Below are positions 6,390 to 8,054 of a stretch of DNA of 8,054 nt, in pieces (within the stretch, counting starts at the first letter, position 1; each line of letters starts with the position of its first letter). The notes below the pieces were generated by a model. The model ran no database searches. It saw only the letters and a program-made list of their open reading frames with translations, and was not told the DNA's origin. Source of the DNA: JAVHLK01 sp043806215 (GTDB lineage: Bacteria > Desulfobacterota > Desulfomonilia > Desulfomonilales > Desulfomonilaceae); NCBI GenBank assembly GCA_043806215.1, contig JAZDHD010000210.1:1-8054 (forward strand), written 5' to 3'. The position numbers and the translations under genes are program-made.

Positions 6390-6415
6390 CGGTTCCGAAA
6401 GGTATCACGGAACCG
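6390..6415 (-). promoter_or_regulatory. Leader hairpin just upstream of PBP1A
   Basis: CGGTTCCG and CGGAACCG form a perfect 8-bp stem (6390-6397 with 6408-6415) around a 10-nt loop. It ends 4 nt before the ATG at 6385 and fills most of the predicted ~38-nt leader. It could hold the upstream ATG region closed or stabilise the mRNA 5' end. There is no T-tract after it, so it is not an intrinsic terminator. The DNA palindrome could also be a protein-binding site. Confidence 0.5.
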
Positions 6416-6421
6416 ACTTCC

Positions 6422-6439
6422 TGTCTATGGCTATAGACA
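6422..6439. promoter_or_regulatory. Perfect palindrome over the PBP1A -10 region (putative operator)
   Basis: TGTCTAT (6422-6428) and ATAGACA (6433-6439) are perfect inverted repeats separated by 4 bp. They cover the predicted -10 box (6430-6435) and the transcription start region, the usual place for a repressor site. No regulator gene lies nearby in the window, so the binding factor is unknown. Confidence 0.45.
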
Positions 6440-6458
6440 AATACACCGGTAATTTCAA
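6430..6458 (-). promoter_or_regulatory. Sigma70-type promoter for the PBP1A operon
   Basis: On the minus strand TTGAAA (6453-6458, 5 of 6) is followed after 17 nt by TATAGC (6430-6435, 4 of 6). The start would be near 6423, about 38 nt before the ATG at 6385 or 59 nt before the TTG at 6364. The surrounding 6421-6490 is distinctly AT-rich compared with the genes, as expected of a promoter. Confidence 0.55.
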
Positions 6459-6489
6459 TATAATTAGCCAAAACTCTACATATTTGTTT

Positions 6490-6519
6490 AAAAACCCCTC
6501 TCTCAAGCCGCTTGCCGGG
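6490..6519 (-). terminator. Possible intrinsic terminator after the TRAP operon
   Basis: Beginning 15 nt after the DctM stop, the minus strand reads CCC-GG-CAAG-CGG-CTTG-AGAGA-GGGG followed by TTTTT (6490-6494). CAAG/CTTG and CCC/GGG can pair around an internal loop, immediately before the T-run. The stem is imperfect, but location and T-tract fit the end of a transcription unit. Confidence 0.38.
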
Positions 6520-6534
6520 ATTCCGTCGCATGGG

Positions 6535-7812
6535 TCAACGGAGAAATGTCTGGGGAAGAAACAGGGAAATGGCCGGAATGAATGTGACCAAGATAAGACA
6601 GCCAAGCAACAGGAGGAGGAAGGGGAGCACTCCCCGGGACACCTCGACGAGGCTCTTGTCGGTAAGCCCCATGGCCACGAAGAGATTCAGGCCGAAGGGA
6701 GGCGTCAGGAAGCCGAATTCTATCACCATGACCATGATGATGCCGTAGTGGATGTAATCAATGCCGAATCGGTTAAGGGTCTCCACGAACAGCGGAGAGA
6801 GAATGAGCATGGCCGATACGTTCTCCATGACGGTTCCCATGATGAGGAACAGGATATTGACCAGTATCAGGAAGACCCAGCCGCTGTGGACCCGGGACGT
6901 GATGAGGTCGGCCATCTGGTGAGGCAGTCTCTCCGCCGTGAGCAGCCAAATGAGCGTCATGGCGCAGGCGAGTATGAACAGCAGGCAGCAGGAGAGAACG
7001 GCACCCTGCCTGCAAACTTCCGGAACGCGTGTGATCTTGATCTCCCGATGGATTACGATTTCCACGAACAGTGCATACACCACGCTGACGCCGGCGGCTT
7101 CGGTGGGAGTGAACATCCCCGTATAGATGCCTCCCAGTACGATGAATGGAAGCATAAGCCCCCAGACGCCTTCCCGGAGAGTCTTGAAGGTCTGACTCCA
7201 CGTGGCTCTCTTTTCCGCATACCAGCTGTTCTTATGCGCCATGACCACGGTGTAGACGATAAACACTCCGCCGATGAGCAGTCCCGGAACGATGCCTGCC
7301 ATGAAAAGCTCGGCCACCGAGACGTTCATCACCATGCAGTAGAGAATCATGGGAATGGACGGAGGAATCACGATTCCCAGGGAGCCTGCCGATGTGACGA
7401 GCCCCACGGAAAAGCGATCGTCGTACCCGGCCTTGATGAGTGCGGGAATCATGATGGAACCGATAGCCACTACCGTGGCAGGGCTCGAACCGGAAAGGGC
7501 GGCAAAAAACAGGCATGCCAACGTCGCCGCAACGGCGAGGCCTCCGGGACGGGATCCCACGAGGGCGTTGACAATGGCAATGAGGCGTCTGGCCATTGCG
7601 CCTTCCGTCATGATACTTCCGGCCAGGATGAAGAACGGAATGGACAGGAGCACCGAGTTGTCCAGCGCGTTGAACAACTGCTGGGGAATGACCATGAGGG
7701 AGGTGGACGTATGGACGAAGAGTGCTGCGGCCGTCGTCAGAGCCATCAAAATGGCGATCGGCATGCCGATTACGAGAAGGACGAAGAAACAGAGGATGAT
7801 GGTTGTTATCAT
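6535..7812 (-). CDS. dctM: TRAP transporter large permease subunit DctM
   Basis: A 425-residue, very hydrophobic inner-membrane protein matching the usual length of the TRAP DctM subunit, which has about a dozen membrane helices and forms the sodium-coupled transport channel for organic acids delivered by a periplasmic binding protein. Signatures are LSIPFFILAGSIM (56-68), the first hairpin motif SGSSPATVVAIGSIMIPAL (107-125), GSLGIVIPPSIPMILY (143-158), GIYTGMFTPTEAAG (228-241) and the second hairpin motif EFGFLTPPFGLNLF (365-378). The ATG at 7812 lies 2 bp after the stop of the small permease gene and has no strong ribosome binding site, so translation is probably coupled. It is the last gene of the unit, followed by a possible terminator. 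The substrate cannot be told from the permease; C4-dicarboxylates or other small carboxylates are typical. The strand opposite this gene is almost free of stops, which reflects codon usage and not a second gene. Confidence 0.95.
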   Translation of the reverse strand: MITTIILCFFVLLVIGMPIAILMALTTAAALFVHTSTSLMVIPQQLFNALDNSVLLSIPFFILAGSIMTEGAMARRLIAIVNALVGSRPGGLAVAATLACLFFAALSGSSPATVVAIGSIMIPALIKAGYDDRFSVGLVTSAGSLGIVIPPSIPMILYCMVMNVSVAELFMAGIVPGLLIGGVFIVYTVVMAHKNSWYAEKRATWSQTFKTLREGVWGLMLPFIVLGGIYTGMFTPTEAAGVSVVYALFVEIVIHREIKITRVPEVCRQGAVLSCCLLFILACAMTLIWLLTAERLPHQMADLITSRVHSGWVFLILVNILFLIMGTVMENVSAMLILSPLFVETLNRFGIDYIHYGIIMVMVIEFGFLTPPFGLNLFVAMGLTDKSLVEVSRGVLPFLLLLLGCLILVTFIPAISLFLPQTFLR

Positions 7813-7814
7813 GA

Positions 7815-8054
7815 CTACTCGAGCACGAGGGCCTTATAAGGCTCGTTGCGCCGGAAGCAGGCGAAATGTCTCACAGCGAGGTTAAGGAAACGGCAGCCCA
7901 TAATCACGGAGAAGAGTGGAATGGGCAAATAGAACCAGTACTTCGGCACCTGCAGGGCGGAGGTCAGTGCCTCGAAACGGTAGAGCTTTGCGGTCTGCTC
8001 CCATCCGTACCATGCCACGACGAACATCAACAGGCCCGAGAGGATGTTCACGAT
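7815..8054 (-). CDS. dctQ: TRAP transporter small permease subunit DctQ, C-terminal part (cut by window edge)
   Basis: The last 79 codons of a membrane protein whose frame stays open to the window edge, so the N-terminus lies to the right. It contains a hydrophobic helix (VNILSGLLMFVVAWYGW, the third helix of a DctQ), the polar linker EQTAKLYRFEALTSALQVP, and a final helix beginning KYWFYLPIPLFSVIMG, followed by a short charged tail. The 'Q.P.YW.Y..IP' arrangement before the last helix is characteristic of four-helix DctQ subunits. The stop (7815-7817) lies 2 bp from the DctM start, the standard dctQ-dctM arrangement. The GTG at 8051 is internal and not the real start. DctQ pairs with DctM in the inner membrane. 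Confidence 0.88.
   Translation of the reverse strand: MVNILSGLLMFVVAWYGWEQTAKLYRFEALTSALQVPKYWFYLPIPLFSVIMGCRFLNLAVRHFACFRRNEPYKALVLE

Noticed and set aside
4859..6436. Two long plus-strand frames (4859-5641 and 5702-6436) opposite PBP1A
   Set aside because: They lie entirely over intact PBP1A catalytic domains, show no domain motifs, and have no convincing ribosome binding sites.
6385..7839. A 484-codon open frame on the plus strand opposite dctM
   Set aside because: Its translation is loaded with His, Asp, Glu, Gly, Gln and Asn and has no recognisable domain. That is the usual mirror of a strand coding for hydrophobic helices, and dctM is unmistakable on the other strand.

Overview
The window is an ordinary chromosomal stretch from a moderately GC-rich Gram-negative bacterium. 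It holds six genes plus a partial seventh, packed with short gaps. I would guess an anaerobic deltaproteobacterium (Desulfobacterota, perhaps near Syntrophobacter). That guess rests on gene content (TRAP carboxylate transporter, AlkK-like acyl-CoA ligase, class A penicillin-binding protein), on frequent GTG/TTG starts, and on an intergenic repeat of the 'CATTGCGAG...GCAATC' type. No gene here is diagnostic of a species.

Layout. The left edge (1-257, minus strand) is the N-terminal part of a purine-nucleoside phosphorylase with a good sigma70-type promoter. A 412-bp divergent intergenic region follows (258-669). Most of it is a nested inverted-repeat (fold-back) element at 357-580, built around two REP-like units. 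A plus-strand AMP-forming acyl-CoA ligase (670-2340) ends one base before the stop of the next, convergent gene.

Three minus-strand envelope genes follow, described here in transcription order. A bifunctional class A penicillin-binding protein (PBP1A, 6385-3701) is followed by a DedA/VTT-family inner-membrane protein (3641-3051), then by a predicted exported protein of unknown function (2974-2342). The gaps are 59 and 76 bp. PBP1A and the DedA protein are probably co-transcribed. The exported protein may also have its own weak promoter, which contains a run of eight G.

The right end is the tail of a TRAP transporter operon read on the minus strand: the C-terminal part of the small permease DctQ (to the window edge) and the complete large permease DctM, only 2 bp apart. 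The substrate-binding protein DctP would be expected just outside the window, but it is not seen.

The most interesting non-coding signals are the fold-back element (357-580) and the 149-bp PBP1A control region (6386-6534). The latter combines a TTGAAA-N17-TATAGC promoter, a perfect palindrome over its -10 box, a leader hairpin next to the annotated ATG, and a strong Shine-Dalgarno sequence seven codons inside the ORF that suggests the real start may be a TTG. I see no CRISPR array, tRNA, rRNA, phage gene or transposase, and no convincing undescribed multi-gene system.
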